The notes beneath the pieces were generated by a model that searched no databases, was not told where the DNA came from, and saw only the letters and a list, made by a program, of their open reading frames with translations. From NCBI RefSeq assembly GCF_028471945.1, contig NZ_CP110128.1:1538501-1602500 (forward strand): DNA of 64,000 bases, read 5' to 3'. Positions 35,623 through 44,467 of the stretch are shown here, piece after piece; the first letter of the stretch is position 1; every line of letters starts with the position of its first letter. A program made the position numbers and the translations under genes. This stretch comes from Pseudomonas sp. WJP1. GTDB taxonomy: Bacteria; Pseudomonadota; Gammaproteobacteria; Pseudomonadales; Pseudomonadaceae.

Positions 35623-35994
35623 TTATTCGTCTTTCTTCATCAGGCCTGCCAACGCCGCAAACGGATTATGCGTCGCCTTGGCGATTTTCGGCGTGCTCAG
35701 CGAGCCCTCGCCGAAATATTGCTGGTCGGTATAACGCGAGTGTTCGTTATCGTGGCAGTACAGGCACAACAACTCCCAGTTCGACCCGTCCTGTGGGTTG
35801 TTGTCGTGGTTATGGTCGCGGTGGTGCACGGTCAGTTCGCTCAGGCGTTTGCCGGAGAATTCACGGGCGCAGCGGCCGCACACGTGCGGGTACATCTTCA
35901 GGGCCTTGTCACGGTAGCCCATTTCCTTATCGCGCTGGTTGTCGGCGAGGATGCGGTCCAGCTTGGAGGTGTTGGTCGGGGTGGACGAACTCAT
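35623..35994 (-). CDS. yajD: HNH nuclease YajD family
   Basis: A 123-residue protein with a zinc-knuckle HNH fold: CGRCAREF gives the first cysteine pair, LTVHHRDHNHDNNPQDGSN contains the HH catalytic core, and LLCLYCHDNEH the second cysteine pair and final His. This is the YajD signature; biological substrate is unknown. It stands alone between a REP pair and the spermidine-synthase-like gene. Confidence 0.88.
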   Translation of the reverse strand: MSSSTPTNTSKLDRILADNQRDKEMGYRDKALKMYPHVCGRCAREFSGKRLSELTVHHRDHNHDNNPQDGSNWELLCLYCHDNEHSRYTDQQYFGEGSLSTPKIAKATHNPFAALAGLMKKDE

Positions 35995-36042
35995 GGGTTC
36001 ACCTTTGTTGAATGACTAATGACGGTATACACGCAGTTTAGC

Positions 36043-36729
36043 TCAGCCCTTGAGCTTCTCGGCAATCCAGATGGTGTGGCGGGTGCCCTTGTTGCCGTGG
36101 GCGAAGACCTGCACTTCCTCGGCCTTGAAACCGGCTTTCTTCAGTTTGTCGGAAAACTGTCGGTCGGCGCTGGCCGACCAGACCGCCAGCACGCCCTTGG
36201 GCCGCAGGGCCTTGGCGCAGGCGCTCAGGCCTCCGGCGGAGTAGAGCCAGCTGTTGGCCCGCTGGGTCAGGCCTTCGGGGCCGTTGTCGACGTCGAGCAT
36301 GATCGCATCGAAACCTTGCGGTTCTGCCTGCAGGACCTTGGCCACGTCTTCCAGGCGGATCACCGTGCGCGGGTCTTGCAGCGGGTTGCCGGCTTTTTCG
36401 CCCAGCGGTCCGCGGTTCCACTCGACCACACCCGGCACCAGTTCGGCGACTACCACTTGCGCGGACTTGCCCAGGTGCTTGAGCGCCGAGGCGAGGGTGA
36501 AGCCCATGCCAAGGCCCCCGATCAACACCCGCGAGTTCGCACGGCCCGCGACCTTGCGGCAGGGGATCTCGGCCAGGGCATCCTCGGAGCCGTGCATGCG
36601 CGTATTCATCAATTGCCCGCCGTCACCGCCCTGGATCTTGATGACGAAATCCTCGCCATACTCGAACAGGCACAGGGCACCGCCGTTCTCGGGAATAGGG
36701 GCGGTATCGAGCAGGACAAAACGTTTCAT
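36043..36729 (-). CDS. Spermidine synthase-like methyltransferase-fold protein
   Basis: A 228-residue protein with a Rossmann motif SRVLIGGLGMGFTLASALK (about residues 67-85), acidic strand VVAELVPGVVEW, and AIMLDVDNGPEGL, as in spermidine synthase-like proteins. It lacks the N-terminal domain of true SpeE, so polyamine synthesis is doubtful. ATG 36729 starts MKRFVLLDT. Divergent from the small proline-rich gene. Substrate unknown. Confidence 0.75.
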   Translation of the reverse strand: MKRFVLLDTAPIPENGGALCLFEYGEDFVIKIQGGDGGQLMNTRMHGSEDALAEIPCRKVAGRANSRVLIGGLGMGFTLASALKHLGKSAQVVVAELVPGVVEWNRGPLGEKAGNPLQDPRTVIRLEDVAKVLQAEPQGFDAIMLDVDNGPEGLTQRANSWLYSAGGLSACAKALRPKGVLAVWSASADRQFSDKLKKAGFKAEEVQVFAHGNKGTRHTIWIAEKLKG

Positions 36730-36824
36730 GGGGCTCACTTGAGGAAAAATGGCAGCACAGGGGAAGGCAAACGGGCGCAGTTGGGAGTAGCCTGCAAATG
36801 ACTACCAGGCCAACGGAGCCATTG

Positions 36825-37115
36825 ATGAAGCGCACCATTCTAACGGCCATTGCCCTGGCCGCGCTCTCGATAACTGCAGTGTCGGCCCAGCCGCTACAGA
36901 CCACGCCGACCAGTCCCGCGCCAATGCCCGGTTCGCCGGGCACCGCAACGCCCACGCCGTATCCGCAAATCAGTCCGGTACCGTTGCCGAAAGTGGGCCC
37001 GGGCAGTGGCGGCCCGCCGTTGGTACCGATCGAGATGCCGAGTCCGCCGATCAAGGACCAGCCGGTGCCAGGGATCGAGCAGAACCCGCCGAAGGTCAAG
37101 TCGCCTGGTGGTTAA
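36825..37115 (+). CDS. Small secreted proline-rich protein
   Basis: A 96-residue protein with a signal peptide (MKRTILTAIALAALSITAVSA, cleavage after VSA) and a mature part of about one-third proline with PxP and PSPPIKDQPVPG-type stretches, no cysteines and no recognisable domain. Likely unfolded in the periplasm. ACGGAGCC precedes ATG 36825. Its stop codon overlaps the stop codon of the convergent cyclic-nucleotide-domain gene. Function unknown; the signal peptide supports a real gene. Confidence 0.68.
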   Translation: MKRTILTAIALAALSITAVSAQPLQTTPTSPAPMPGSPGTATPTPYPQISPVPLPKVGPGSGGPPLVPIEMPSPPIKDQPVPGIEQNPPKVKSPGG

Positions 37116-37585
37116 ACCTGCTGCGACAGCAATTGCCCATCAACCATGCGCAAGCGTTTGGAGAGCGAGACGGCGAGGGCGCGGATGATCTTGGCGGCGA
37201 TTTTCGGGGCGTCGTTGAGCATCTTTTCCAGCGAATCCTTGCCCAGGTTGAGCAATTGGCAGTTGCTCGCCGCCACACAACTGGCCGAACGCCGCTCGCC
37301 GTCGAGTACGGCCATTTCGCCGAACGAGCGACCGCTGCGCAGTGTCGCGATGGTCACCTGCTGGCCGTCGCTGGCGGTCTTCTGCACCGCCACCTGGCCG
37401 GTGTGGATGATGCACATGAAGCTGCCGGCATCGCCCTCGTGGAAAATTTCTTCGCCCTGGGCAATGGTGCTGAGGTTGAAATAGCCCGAGGCCGCGGCGA
37501 ATTCCGCCGGTAGCAGTTGGTTGAACAGGCCGCAGTCCATCAGCCAGTTGCGAATTTCGTTGTTCAATAGAGTGGGTTCTGACAT
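37112..37585 (-). CDS. Cyclic nucleotide-binding domain protein without HTH
   Basis: The 157-residue protein is a single cNMP-binding beta-roll (about 25-135): FHEGDAGSFMCIIHTGQVAV and GRSFGEMAVLDGERRSASCV, the latter with the FGE(M/L)A...R phosphate cassette. A final helix follows but no DNA-binding domain, unlike Crp. It may bind cAMP or c-di-GMP and act through partners. The stop codon lies within the stop of the convergent proline-rich gene (37112-37115). Confidence 0.83.
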   Translation of the reverse strand: MSEPTLLNNEIRNWLMDCGLFNQLLPAEFAAASGYFNLSTIAQGEEIFHEGDAGSFMCIIHTGQVAVQKTASDGQQVTIATLRSGRSFGEMAVLDGERRSASCVAASNCQLLNLGKDSLEKMLNDAPKIAAKIIRALAVSLSKRLRMVDGQLLSQQV

Positions 37586-37643
37586 GTCGGGCAATCTTTA
37601 TTGTTGTGTCTGTTTCGGGCTCGATTTTGAAATCACCACAATC

Positions 37644-37741
37644 CCCCTGTAGGAGCGAGCCTGCTCGCGATGGCGGTGGCATATCCAGCATAATTGTTGA
37701 ATGTGCCGCCTTCATCGCGAGCAGGCTCGCTCCTACAGGGG
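37644..37741. repeat. REP-type inverted pair (longest arms)
   Basis: Exact 29-base arms at 37644-37672 and 37713-37741 around a 40-base spacer; core GGAGCGAGCCTGCTCGCGA. It lies upstream of the cyclic-nucleotide gene and after ptrB. Confidence 0.88.
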
Positions 37742-37801
37742 ATCAGTGTTGTATCGGCTTCCTGTATCCGGAATTAAGACCCGCACACCCAGCCAAGTTC
37801 C

Positions 37802-39856
37802 TCAGGCAACACCCAATACCTTGAACAAAAATGCATATTCGAGTGCCACGTCACGCAATCCCTGGTATCGACCGCTCATCCCGCCATGCCCGGCGCCCAG
37901 TTCGGTCTTGAGCAGCAGCGGATTGCCGTCGGTCTTGATGGTGCGCAATTTCGCCACCCATTTGGCCGCTTCCCAGTACTGCACGCGGCTGTCGTTGTAG
38001 CCGGCGATCACCAGCATCGGCGGATAGGCTTGCGCGGTGACGTTTTCGTAAGGCGCGTAGGCCTTGATCCGCTCATGAACGTCCGGCTCTTGAGGATTGC
38101 CCCACTCGTCGTATTCCGTGACGGTCAATGGCAGCTCCGGGTCGAGCATGGTGTTAAGCACATCGACGAACGGCACTTCGGCAATCGCCGCGCCAAACAG
38201 TTGCGGGCGCTGGTTGAGCACCGCCCCGATCAGCAGGCCACCGGCACTGCCGCCGCTGATTGCCAGCTGTGGCGCGGTGGTAAAGCCATTGGCGATCAGG
38301 TGTTCGGCGCAGGCGATGAAGTCGCTGAAGGTGTTCTGCTTATGCTCCTGCTTGCCGGCGCGATACCAGGCTTCGCCCAGTTCACCGCCGCCGCGCACGT
38401 GAGCGATGGCGAACGCCATGCCGCGATCGAGCAGGCTCAGGCGGGCGTGGGAGAACCACGGGTCGAGGCTTTCGCCATAGGCGCCATAGCCGTACAGGTA
38501 GAGCGGAACCGGCTTGCCAAGTGCTTCGCGCTTGACCACCAGGCTGATCGGCACTTGCGTGCCATCGGGCGCCGTGGCCCACAGGCGCTGGCTGACGTAG
38601 GCGTCGGCGTCGAACGGGCCAAGTACCGGGGTTTGCTTGAGCACTTTCTGCTCGCCGCTGACCAGTTCCAGCTGGCGGATTTGCGCCGGACGGTTCAATG
38701 CTTCGTAGCGCAGGCGAATCCGCTCGCTGACGAATTCCAGGCTGTTCTGCACGTGCAGGCTGTAGGCCGCGTCCGGCAGTTGTACCCGATAGCTCGGCAG
38801 GTCCTGGGGGTGAACCTCGATCACCGGCAAACCGCCGACCCGCAGGCTCAGGGTCATGGCGCCGGCATTCAGGCTCATGCCATCGATCATCACCGTGTCG
38901 CTGTGGGGGATCAGGCTATGCCAGTCGGCCTCGGCTGGCGCCACGCCGCGATCGATGGCGGTGTACAGGGCAAAATTGATGCCGTCGCGATTGGTGCGGA
39001 TGAACCAGGTCCATTGGCCATCAAGCGCGCCGTGGTCAACGTCGTACTCATGGTTTTCCGCCCGTGGCGCTACGCAGGTAAAGGGCAGTTGTGGAAGGTT
39101 GGCGTCGAGCACCCAGACTTCGCTGGTGGTCTTGCTGCCCACGGACAGCAGCAATTGCTGTTCGGAGCTCGAACGGTAGCAGTGCATGAAGAAGCGGCCG
39201 TCCGTTTCATGGAACACTTCTTCGGCCGCCGTGCCGTCCAGGCGATAGCGCAACAGCTTGTGCGGGCGATGGGTGTCGTCCAGCTCGCCGAAAAACAGGG
39301 TCAGGCTGTCGTTGGCCCAGGTCATGCTGCCGTCGCAATCCTGGAACTCCAGTTCACTGACGCGACCGTCGGACAACTCCTTGACGAACAGCGTGTAGAT
39401 TTCGTCGCCCGTGGAATCGATGCTGTAGGCCAGGCGCTGGTGATCGGGGCTGATGCTGAACGCGCCGAGGGAAAAGAAACCGCCTTTGGCCAGTTCGTTG
39501 GGGTCCAGCAGCAATTGTTCCTGGCTTTCGTCGAGCACCAGGCTGTCGTCGGCCGGACGCGGGCAGCGGTAGTGACGGGCGTACTCGTCACCCGCCGTGG
39601 TGCGCGTGTAGTACAGGTAGGGTCCCCAGGGCGAGGGCAGGGACAGGTCGGTTTCGAGAATCCGGCCCTTGATTTCCTCGAACAGGGTTTCACGCAACCC
39701 GGCCTGATCGGCGGTTTGCGCCTCCTGGTAACGGTTTTCAGCGTTCAGGTAGTCGAGCACCGCAGCGCTGTCGCGCTCCTGCAGCCAGGCGTACGGGTCT
39801 GATCCTTCGGCCTTGCGGGCAATCGGTGGCGTGATGGCGTTCGCGGATAAGGACAT
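37802..39856 (-). CDS. ptrB: Oligopeptidase B (S9A prolyl oligopeptidase family)
   Basis: The 684-residue serine peptidase cleaves short peptides after Arg/Lys. An N-terminal seven-blade propeller (about 70-400) caps the active site; the C-terminal hydrolase domain has YGYGAYGESLDPWFS, HVRGGGELGEAWY, nucleophile Ser in ISGGSAGGLLIGAV, Asp in AGYNDSRVQYWE and His in GAGHGGMSGR. ATG 39856 begins MSLSANAITPPIARK; a longer frame runs through the upstream REP pair. Cytoplasmic. It is flanked by REP pairs on both sides. Confidence 0.95.
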   Translation of the reverse strand: MSLSANAITPPIARKAEGSDPYAWLQERDSAAVLDYLNAENRYQEAQTADQAGLRETLFEEIKGRILETDLSLPSPWGPYLYYTRTTAGDEYARHYRCPRPADDSLVLDESQEQLLLDPNELAKGGFFSLGAFSISPDHQRLAYSIDSTGDEIYTLFVKELSDGRVSELEFQDCDGSMTWANDSLTLFFGELDDTHRPHKLLRYRLDGTAAEEVFHETDGRFFMHCYRSSSEQQLLLSVGSKTTSEVWVLDANLPQLPFTCVAPRAENHEYDVDHGALDGQWTWFIRTNRDGINFALYTAIDRGVAPAEADWHSLIPHSDTVMIDGMSLNAGAMTLSLRVGGLPVIEVHPQDLPSYRVQLPDAAYSLHVQNSLEFVSERIRLRYEALNRPAQIRQLELVSGEQKVLKQTPVLGPFDADAYVSQRLWATAPDGTQVPISLVVKREALGKPVPLYLYGYGAYGESLDPWFSHARLSLLDRGMAFAIAHVRGGGELGEAWYRAGKQEHKQNTFSDFIACAEHLIANGFTTAPQLAISGGSAGGLLIGAVLNQRPQLFGAAIAEVPFVDVLNTMLDPELPLTVTEYDEWGNPQEPDVHERIKAYAPYENVTAQAYPPMLVIAGYNDSRVQYWEAAKWVAKLRTIKTDGNPLLLKTELGAGHGGMSGRYQGLRDVALEYAFLFKVLGVA

Positions 39857-39894
39857 GAATGGCTCTCGAACAATGTACGAAACGGGGTTGATAA

Positions 39895-39988
39895 CCTGTG
39901 GGAGTGAGCCTGCTCGCGATGGCGGACTGAACGTCAACACGGATGTTGAATGTACCGGCCTCATCGCGAGCAGGCTCGCTCCCACAGG
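39895..39988. repeat. REP-type inverted pair upstream of ptrB
   Basis: Twenty-seven-base arms at 39895-39921 and 39962-39988, pairing with one G-T mismatch (GAGTGAGCC against GGCTCGCTC). It is unusual in lying at the divergent 5' ends of ptrB and the next gene, not at 3' ends. Confidence 0.85.
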
Positions 39989-40070
39989 TTCTGTGTCAGG
40001 TCCGACTGGCATTGAAGCAGCCTGATGGACGAAAAGCCGTTATCATAAGCGCCTCTTTGCCTGCCTTGCC

Positions 40071-40568
40071 ATGGACACCATGACCGAGAACGACTATCTG
40101 ATCGCTTGGGGCCTCTACGCCTTTGCCGCTTTGGGCTGCCTGCTGGTGTGGATGCGCATCACCCGCTGGATGTGGCGCTGGTTGCGCGAACCCCTGCGCC
40201 TGCTGATGGCGGTGCTGCTGTTCAGCCCGACCATCATCGACCCGGTGAAGGAAAAAGTGGCCCCGGCCATTGCCATCACCGCCCTTGACCTGTTGTTCAA
40301 GGTCGGCAACAACGCGTGGCGGGCGATTTCCGACCTGTTCATGTACGGCATGATCGCTTTCGGCATCTACCTGGTGTTCGTGGCGATTCGGTTCGTCCTC
40401 GAACGTGGCGCCAGGGCCCGCAAAGAGCAGGCGGCTGCCGCCCAGGCCGCGATCCGTGCCGACGAGCCGGAAGAGGACCACCCCTTCGGCGGTGCCGGCG
40501 ATGATCGTTACGGCCGTCCGCCGGTGCCGGGCAATCCCCAGCGGATGCGCGTCGAACCCCGTCTGTAA
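40071..40568 (+). CDS. Small integral membrane protein of unknown function
   Basis: A 165-residue protein with two or three membrane helices (about 8-28, 40-56 and 90-110) and an alanine-rich, proline-rich cytoplasmic tail ending in GNPQRMRVEPRL. It is not a complete transporter despite frequent labels as such. It precedes the class II glutamine amidotransferase gene by 33 bases on the same strand. I do not recognise a characterised family. Confidence 0.75.
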   Translation: MDTMTENDYLIAWGLYAFAALGCLLVWMRITRWMWRWLREPLRLLMAVLLFSPTIIDPVKEKVAPAIAITALDLLFKVGNNAWRAISDLFMYGMIAFGIYLVFVAIRFVLERGARARKEQAAAAQAAIRADEPEEDHPFGGAGDDRYGRPPVPGNPQRMRVEPRL

Positions 40569-40601
40569 GCGTGCCCCTGCCATAGAAGCGAGAGTTTGAG
40601 C

Positions 40602-41378
40602 ATGTGTGAGTTATTGGGCATGAGCGCCAATGTCCCGACCGATATCGTGTTCAGCTTCACCGGGCTGATGCAGCGCGGTGGGCGTACCGGGCCGCACCGG
40701 GACGGTTGGGGCATCGCTTTCTACGAAGGCCGGGGTTTGCGCCTGTTCCAGGACCCGGCGGCGAGCTGCGAGTCGGAAGTCGCGAACCTGGTGCAACGCT
40801 ACCCGATCAAGAGCGAAGTGGTGATCGGGCATATCCGCCAGGCCAACGTCGGCAAGGTCTGCCTTTCCAACACCCATCCCTTCGTGCGCGAGTTGTGGGG
40901 GCGTAACTGGTGCTTCGCCCATAATGGCCAGTTGGCGGATATGCAGCCCACGGCCAGCTTCTACCGCCCTGTTGGCGATACCGACAGCGAAGCGGCGTTC
41001 TGTGACTTGCTCAACCGTGTGCGTGCCGCGTTTCCTGAACCCGTGGAGGTCGAAGAACTGCTGCCGGACCTGGTCGCTGCCTGCGCCGAATACCGCAGCA
41101 AGGGCGTGTTCAACTGCCTGCTCAGCGATGGCGACTGGCTGTTCTGCTATTGCTCGACCAAACTGGCGCAGATCACCCGTCGCGCCCCCTTCGGCCCGGC
41201 GCGCCTGAAGGACGTCGATGTGATCGTCGACTTCCAGGCCGAAACCACGCCCAACGATGTGGTGACGGTGATCGCCACCGAGCCCCTGACCGAAAATGAA
41301 ACCTGGACCCGCTACGAGCCAGGCCAATGGAGCCTGTGGCGACGCGGTGAATGCGTCAGCCAGGGCCGGACCGAATAA
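40602..41378 (+). CDS. Class II glutamine amidotransferase (YafJ-like)
   Basis: The 258-residue protein begins [19 protein letters not shown], so Cys2 becomes the N-terminal nucleophile. [31 protein letters not shown] and [10 protein letters not shown] provide the glutamine-binding set of Ntn-type amidotransferases. No synthetase domain is attached, so the acceptor is unknown; YafJ family enzymes may act as stand-alone amidases. I chose ATG 40602 over 40596 because the nucleophile must be residue 2. The DUF2937 gene follows 12 bases later. Confidence 0.9.
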   Translation: MCELLGMSANVPTDIVFSFTGLMQRGGRTGPHRDGWGIAFYEGRGLRLFQDPAASCESEVANLVQRYPIKSEVVIGHIRQANVGKVCLSNTHPFVRELWGRNWCFAHNGQLADMQPTASFYRPVGDTDSEAAFCDLLNRVRAAFPEPVEVEELLPDLVAACAEYRSKGVFNCLLSDGDWLFCYCSTKLAQITRRAPFGPARLKDVDVIVDFQAETTPNDVVTVIATEPLTENETWTRYEPGQWSLWRRGECVSQGRTE

Positions 41379-41390
41379 GGATCTTCCCCC

Positions 41391-41933
41391 ATGTTGCTCA
41401 GTTATCTACGGCTGGTGTTGTTTGCGGCGGGCCTGTTGATCGGTGTCCAGGTGCCGGGGTTCATCAATGATTATGCCAAGCGGGTCGAAGCTCACCTGAT
41501 TGAAGCGCAGGCCGGGCTGAGCGGGTTCCAGAACACCGCCAATCAATTCTTCAAGGGCGACATGCAGGCCCTGGTCGCCCACTATCGCGCCAGTGAAGAC
41601 CCGATCTTTCGCAGCGACGCCGACAGCCTGGGCAACTTGCTGACTCGCCAGGTGGCGTTGGACAAGCAGTTCCAGGCGATGCAAGGGCCGTGGTACATCC
41701 GCTTCCTGCAAGTGGTGCTGGCCGCGGACCCGGACATTCGCAAGGAAACCTGGAACGGCTACAGCTACCAGATCCTGTTGAATCCGGAGGCGATGATCTG
41801 GGGCATGAGCGGTGCGTTGCTGCTGTCGTTCGGGATCGAGTGCCTGTTCCGCCTGATCGATTGGGTGGTGCTGGGCGGCAAGCGCCTGCGCCAGAGCCGG
41901 CCGATCGAAGAACGGGATTTGCGCGGGCTGTGA
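41391..41933 (+). CDS. DUF2937 family membrane protein
   Basis: A 180-residue protein with an N-terminal membrane helix (about 5-24, LRLVLFAAGLLIGVQVPGF), a soluble helical middle, and a C-terminal helix (about 135-160). Length and topology match DUF2937, function unknown. It follows the amidotransferase gene by 12 bases. A GATCGTTCCCACGC palindrome begins right after its stop codon. Confidence 0.75.
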   Translation: MLLSYLRLVLFAAGLLIGVQVPGFINDYAKRVEAHLIEAQAGLSGFQNTANQFFKGDMQALVAHYRASEDPIFRSDADSLGNLLTRQVALDKQFQAMQGPWYIRFLQVVLAADPDIRKETWNGYSYQILLNPEAMIWGMSGALLLSFGIECLFRLIDWVVLGGKRLRQSRPIEERDLRGL

Positions 41934-42048
41934 TGATCGTTCCCACGCTCTGCGTGGGAATGCAGCCCGGGACGCTCTGCGTCCCTCCAGAGCCGAACGC
42001 AGAGCGTCCGTTGAGGCATTCCTTTGCGGCGCGTGGGAACGATCATCA
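41931..42048. repeat. Long GATCGTTCCCACGC-family palindrome with internal repeats
   Basis: Outer arms at 41931-41948 and 42031-42048 are exact 18-base reverse complements. Inside are GGGACGCTCTGCGTCCC and copies of ACGCAGAGCGT, so the whole can fold as a branched hairpin. It abuts the DUF2937 stop codon and includes the stop codon of the convergent LysR gene (42046-42048). Confidence 0.85.
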
Positions 42049-42960
42049 GTGGGCAAGGATGATGTAATTCTCACCCACCCGACGCGCATACCCCTCCAGC
42101 ACCTGCTGGCACAACGTCACGATCTCCTCGACCCATTCCACGCCCACCCGCCACGACACCACCACTTGCAGGTCCGGTGGTCGCTGGTCGATATCCAGCA
42201 AGGTCAATTCACCCCGAGCCAGTTCCTCCGCCACCAGCACCGGCGGCAATGCACCGATGCCAAAGCCGTCGCGCAGTAACCGGGTGATCGCCGAGACCGA
42301 GTTCACGCAGTTCAGCCGTGGCGCCATGACGCCGTTGGCCTGCATCAGGGCGAGCACTTCCTGATGGGGGTGGGAGTTTTTCGAGTAGGTGATGATCCGC
42401 TCATTCGCCAGGTCGGCGATGCCTGAGTAGTCGCGGTTGTAGAGCGAATTGCTGGCGACGATCCAGCCCATGGGGTGGCTGGCCAGTTCCAGGCTGCGCA
42501 CGCTTTCCTGGCGCAGCAGATCGGTTTGCAGGATCACATCGAGAAAGCCTTTTTGCAGCTGATCGCAGAGGTTGAGCGAGGTATCGGCCACCAGTTCGAT
42601 TTCCACCAGCGGGTAGTGATCGGTCATCTGCGCCACCAACGGGCTCAGCCAGGTGTGGATTACTGTGTCCATCACACCGATGCGCACGCGACCGGCCTTG
42701 CTCGAGCGGGTCTCGATCGACTGCTTGAGCGCCTGCATGGTGTCCATCATTTGCTCGGCGTATTCGAGCACTTTCAAGCCTTCGGGCGTCAGGCTCACAC
42801 CGCGCGAGTCGCGCAGGAACAGCTTCACCCCAAGCTCGCCTTCGAGCACGGCAATGCGGCTGGAAATCGACGCCTGGGTGGTGAAAAGCTTGTCGGCGGT
42901 GAGGCGGAAACTCTTGAGCCGGGCGACCCAGACAAATGTCTCGAGAAACTTCAGGTTCAT
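42046..42960 (-). CDS. LysR-family regulator divergent from the MFS-pxpABC genes
   Basis: The 304-residue protein has an N-terminal winged helix (about 1-62; FRLTADKLFTTQASISSRIA) and an effector-binding domain. It is divergent from the MFS permease gene with 147 bases between starts, the classic LysR arrangement, so it probably controls uptake and hydrolysis of 5-oxoproline with that metabolite or a relative as inducer. Its stop codon lies inside a long palindrome. Confidence 0.88.
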   Translation of the reverse strand: MNLKFLETFVWVARLKSFRLTADKLFTTQASISSRIAVLEGELGVKLFLRDSRGVSLTPEGLKVLEYAEQMMDTMQALKQSIETRSSKAGRVRIGVMDTVIHTWLSPLVAQMTDHYPLVEIELVADTSLNLCDQLQKGFLDVILQTDLLRQESVRSLELASHPMGWIVASNSLYNRDYSGIADLANERIITYSKNSHPHQEVLALMQANGVMAPRLNCVNSVSAITRLLRDGFGIGALPPVLVAEELARGELTLLDIDQRPPDLQVVVSWRVGVEWVEEIVTLCQQVLEGYARRVGENYIILAH

Positions 42961-43073
42961 GTGATCAAGTTTTTCTTATGGCTAGGGCGGGTTTTTATTA
43001 GTTGGACGCAGAGGGCTGGCGCGTCCAAGAATCGACACATCCGGTTCCCACGATAGGCGTCGTCGGGGCTCAG

Positions 43074-43090
43074 AACAATACCAATAAAAC
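43074..43090 (+). promoter_or_regulatory. A-rich tract in the MFS leader, possible Hfq/Crc site
   Basis: AACAATACCAATAAAAC lies four bases before the GCGGAG ribosome-binding site of the MFS gene and contains a 7-of-8 match to AAnAAnAA. Weaker than the tract upstream of pxpA. Confidence 0.35.
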
Positions 43091-43107
43091 CAGCGCGGAG
43101 ATTTGCC

Positions 43108-44394
43108 ATGAGTGCGCCCGACACCACCGCCATTCCGAAAGCCACGGCTCGCCCGGGACCTTTCGACTGGTATCGCAACATCAATCAGCAGGAACGCCGC
43201 ACCTTCTGGAGCTGCAAGATCGGCTATGGCCTGGATGGCATGGACACCCAGATGCTCAGCTTCGTGGTGCCGACCCTGATTGCCATGTGGGGCATCACTA
43301 CCGGCCAGGCCGGGCTGATTCACACCAGCACGCTGATCGCGTCGGCCATTGGTGGCTGGGTGGCGGGGATTCTCTCCGACCGCATCGGCCGTGTGCGCAC
43401 CTTGCAACTGACCGTGCTGTGGTTTGCCTTCTTCACCTTCCTTTGCGGTTTCGCCCAGAGCTACGAACAACTGCTGATTGCGCGGACCCTGATGGGCTTC
43501 GGTTTTGGCGGCGAATGGACCGCCGGCGCGGTGCTGATCGGCGAAGTGATCCGCGCCCAGGACCGCGGCAAGGCCGTGGGCATGGTGCAATCGGGCTGGG
43601 CGCTGGGCTGGGGCCTGACCGCGATCCTGTACGCGCTGCTGTTCTCGATCATGCCGCCGGAAGACGCCTGGCGCGCATTGTTCATCCTCGGCATCGTGCC
43701 GGCTGTTTTCGTGATCTTCGTTCGTCGCCTGGTCAAGGACCCGGAAATCTACCGCGAAGCCAAAGCCAAGGAGGCCCCGAGCAATCCGTCGAAGTTCTAC
43801 GAGATCTTCGCCCCCGGCATGCTCTTCACCACGATTCGCGCTTCGCTGCTGACCACCGGTGCGCTGGGCGGTTACTACGCGATTACGTCCTGGCTGCCGA
43901 CCTTCCTGAAGAACGAACGCGGTTTGAGCGTACTCGGCACGGGCGGTTATCTGGCGATGGTGATCGTCGGTTCCTACGTCGGTTATGTCATCAGCGCCTA
44001 TTTGACCGACATCCTCGGTCGCAAAAAGAACTTCATCCTGTTCGCCGTCGGCTCGTTCACCATAGTGCTGCTGTACACCCAATTGCCGGTCAGTAACGGC
44101 GTGATGCTGTGGCTGGGCTTCCCACTGGGCTTCTTCGCCTCGGGGATTTTCAGCGGCATGGGTTCGTTCCTGACCGAGCTGTTTCCAACGCGGATTCGCG
44201 GTTCGGGCCAAGGCTTTTGCTACAACATCGGTCGGGCGCTGGCGGCGTTGTTCCCGCTGCTGATCGGCCTGCTCAGCCAGACCGTGCCGCTGAGCGTGGG
44301 TATCGGTGCCTTTGCGGCGGTGTCCTACGGCGTGGTGATCCTCGCGGCCCTGAGTTTGCCGGAAACCCGTGGCAAGCAACTCGACGCCCAGTAA
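43108..44394 (+). CDS. MFS permease, probable 5-oxoproline or related acid importer
   Basis: The 428-residue 12-helix major facilitator has the loop 2-3 motif GILSDRIGRVRTLQL and loop 8-9 counterpart YLTDILGRKKNFIL, and FGFGGEWTAGAVLIGE typical of the sugar-acid/aromatic-acid SHS-type branch. The pxpABC genes follow on the same strand 73 bases later, so its likely cargo is 5-oxoproline; this is inferred from context only. Confidence 0.87.
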   Translation: MSAPDTTAIPKATARPGPFDWYRNINQQERRTFWSCKIGYGLDGMDTQMLSFVVPTLIAMWGITTGQAGLIHTSTLIASAIGGWVAGILSDRIGRVRTLQLTVLWFAFFTFLCGFAQSYEQLLIARTLMGFGFGGEWTAGAVLIGEVIRAQDRGKAVGMVQSGWALGWGLTAILYALLFSIMPPEDAWRALFILGIVPAVFVIFVRRLVKDPEIYREAKAKEAPSNPSKFYEIFAPGMLFTTIRASLLTTGALGGYYAITSWLPTFLKNERGLSVLGTGGYLAMVIVGSYVGYVISAYLTDILGRKKNFILFAVGSFTIVLLYTQLPVSNGVMLWLGFPLGFFASGIFSGMGSFLTELFPTRIRGSGQGFCYNIGRALAALFPLLIGLLSQTVPLSVGIGAFAAVSYGVVILAALSLPETRGKQLDAQ

Positions 44395-44436
44395 CTGATA
44401 ACCTGCGGGCATGTCCTACGGATATGTCCGGCAGCT

Positions 44437-44448
44437 AAAAAGAATAAA
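44437..44448 (+). promoter_or_regulatory. AAnAAnAAnAA tract in the pxpA leader, candidate Hfq/Crc site
   Basis: AAAAAGAATAAA gives a perfect extended match to AAnAAnAAnAA, five bases before the CAGGAG ribosome-binding site of pxpA. This is where Hfq/Crc would block translation. Confidence 0.5.
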
Positions 44449-44467
44449 GCCTACAGGAGTGTTCATC

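Noticed and set aside
37886..39802. Very long open frame (638 codons) opposite ptrB
   Set aside because: It is the antisense shadow of a certain oligopeptidase B gene; high GC makes such antisense frames common.
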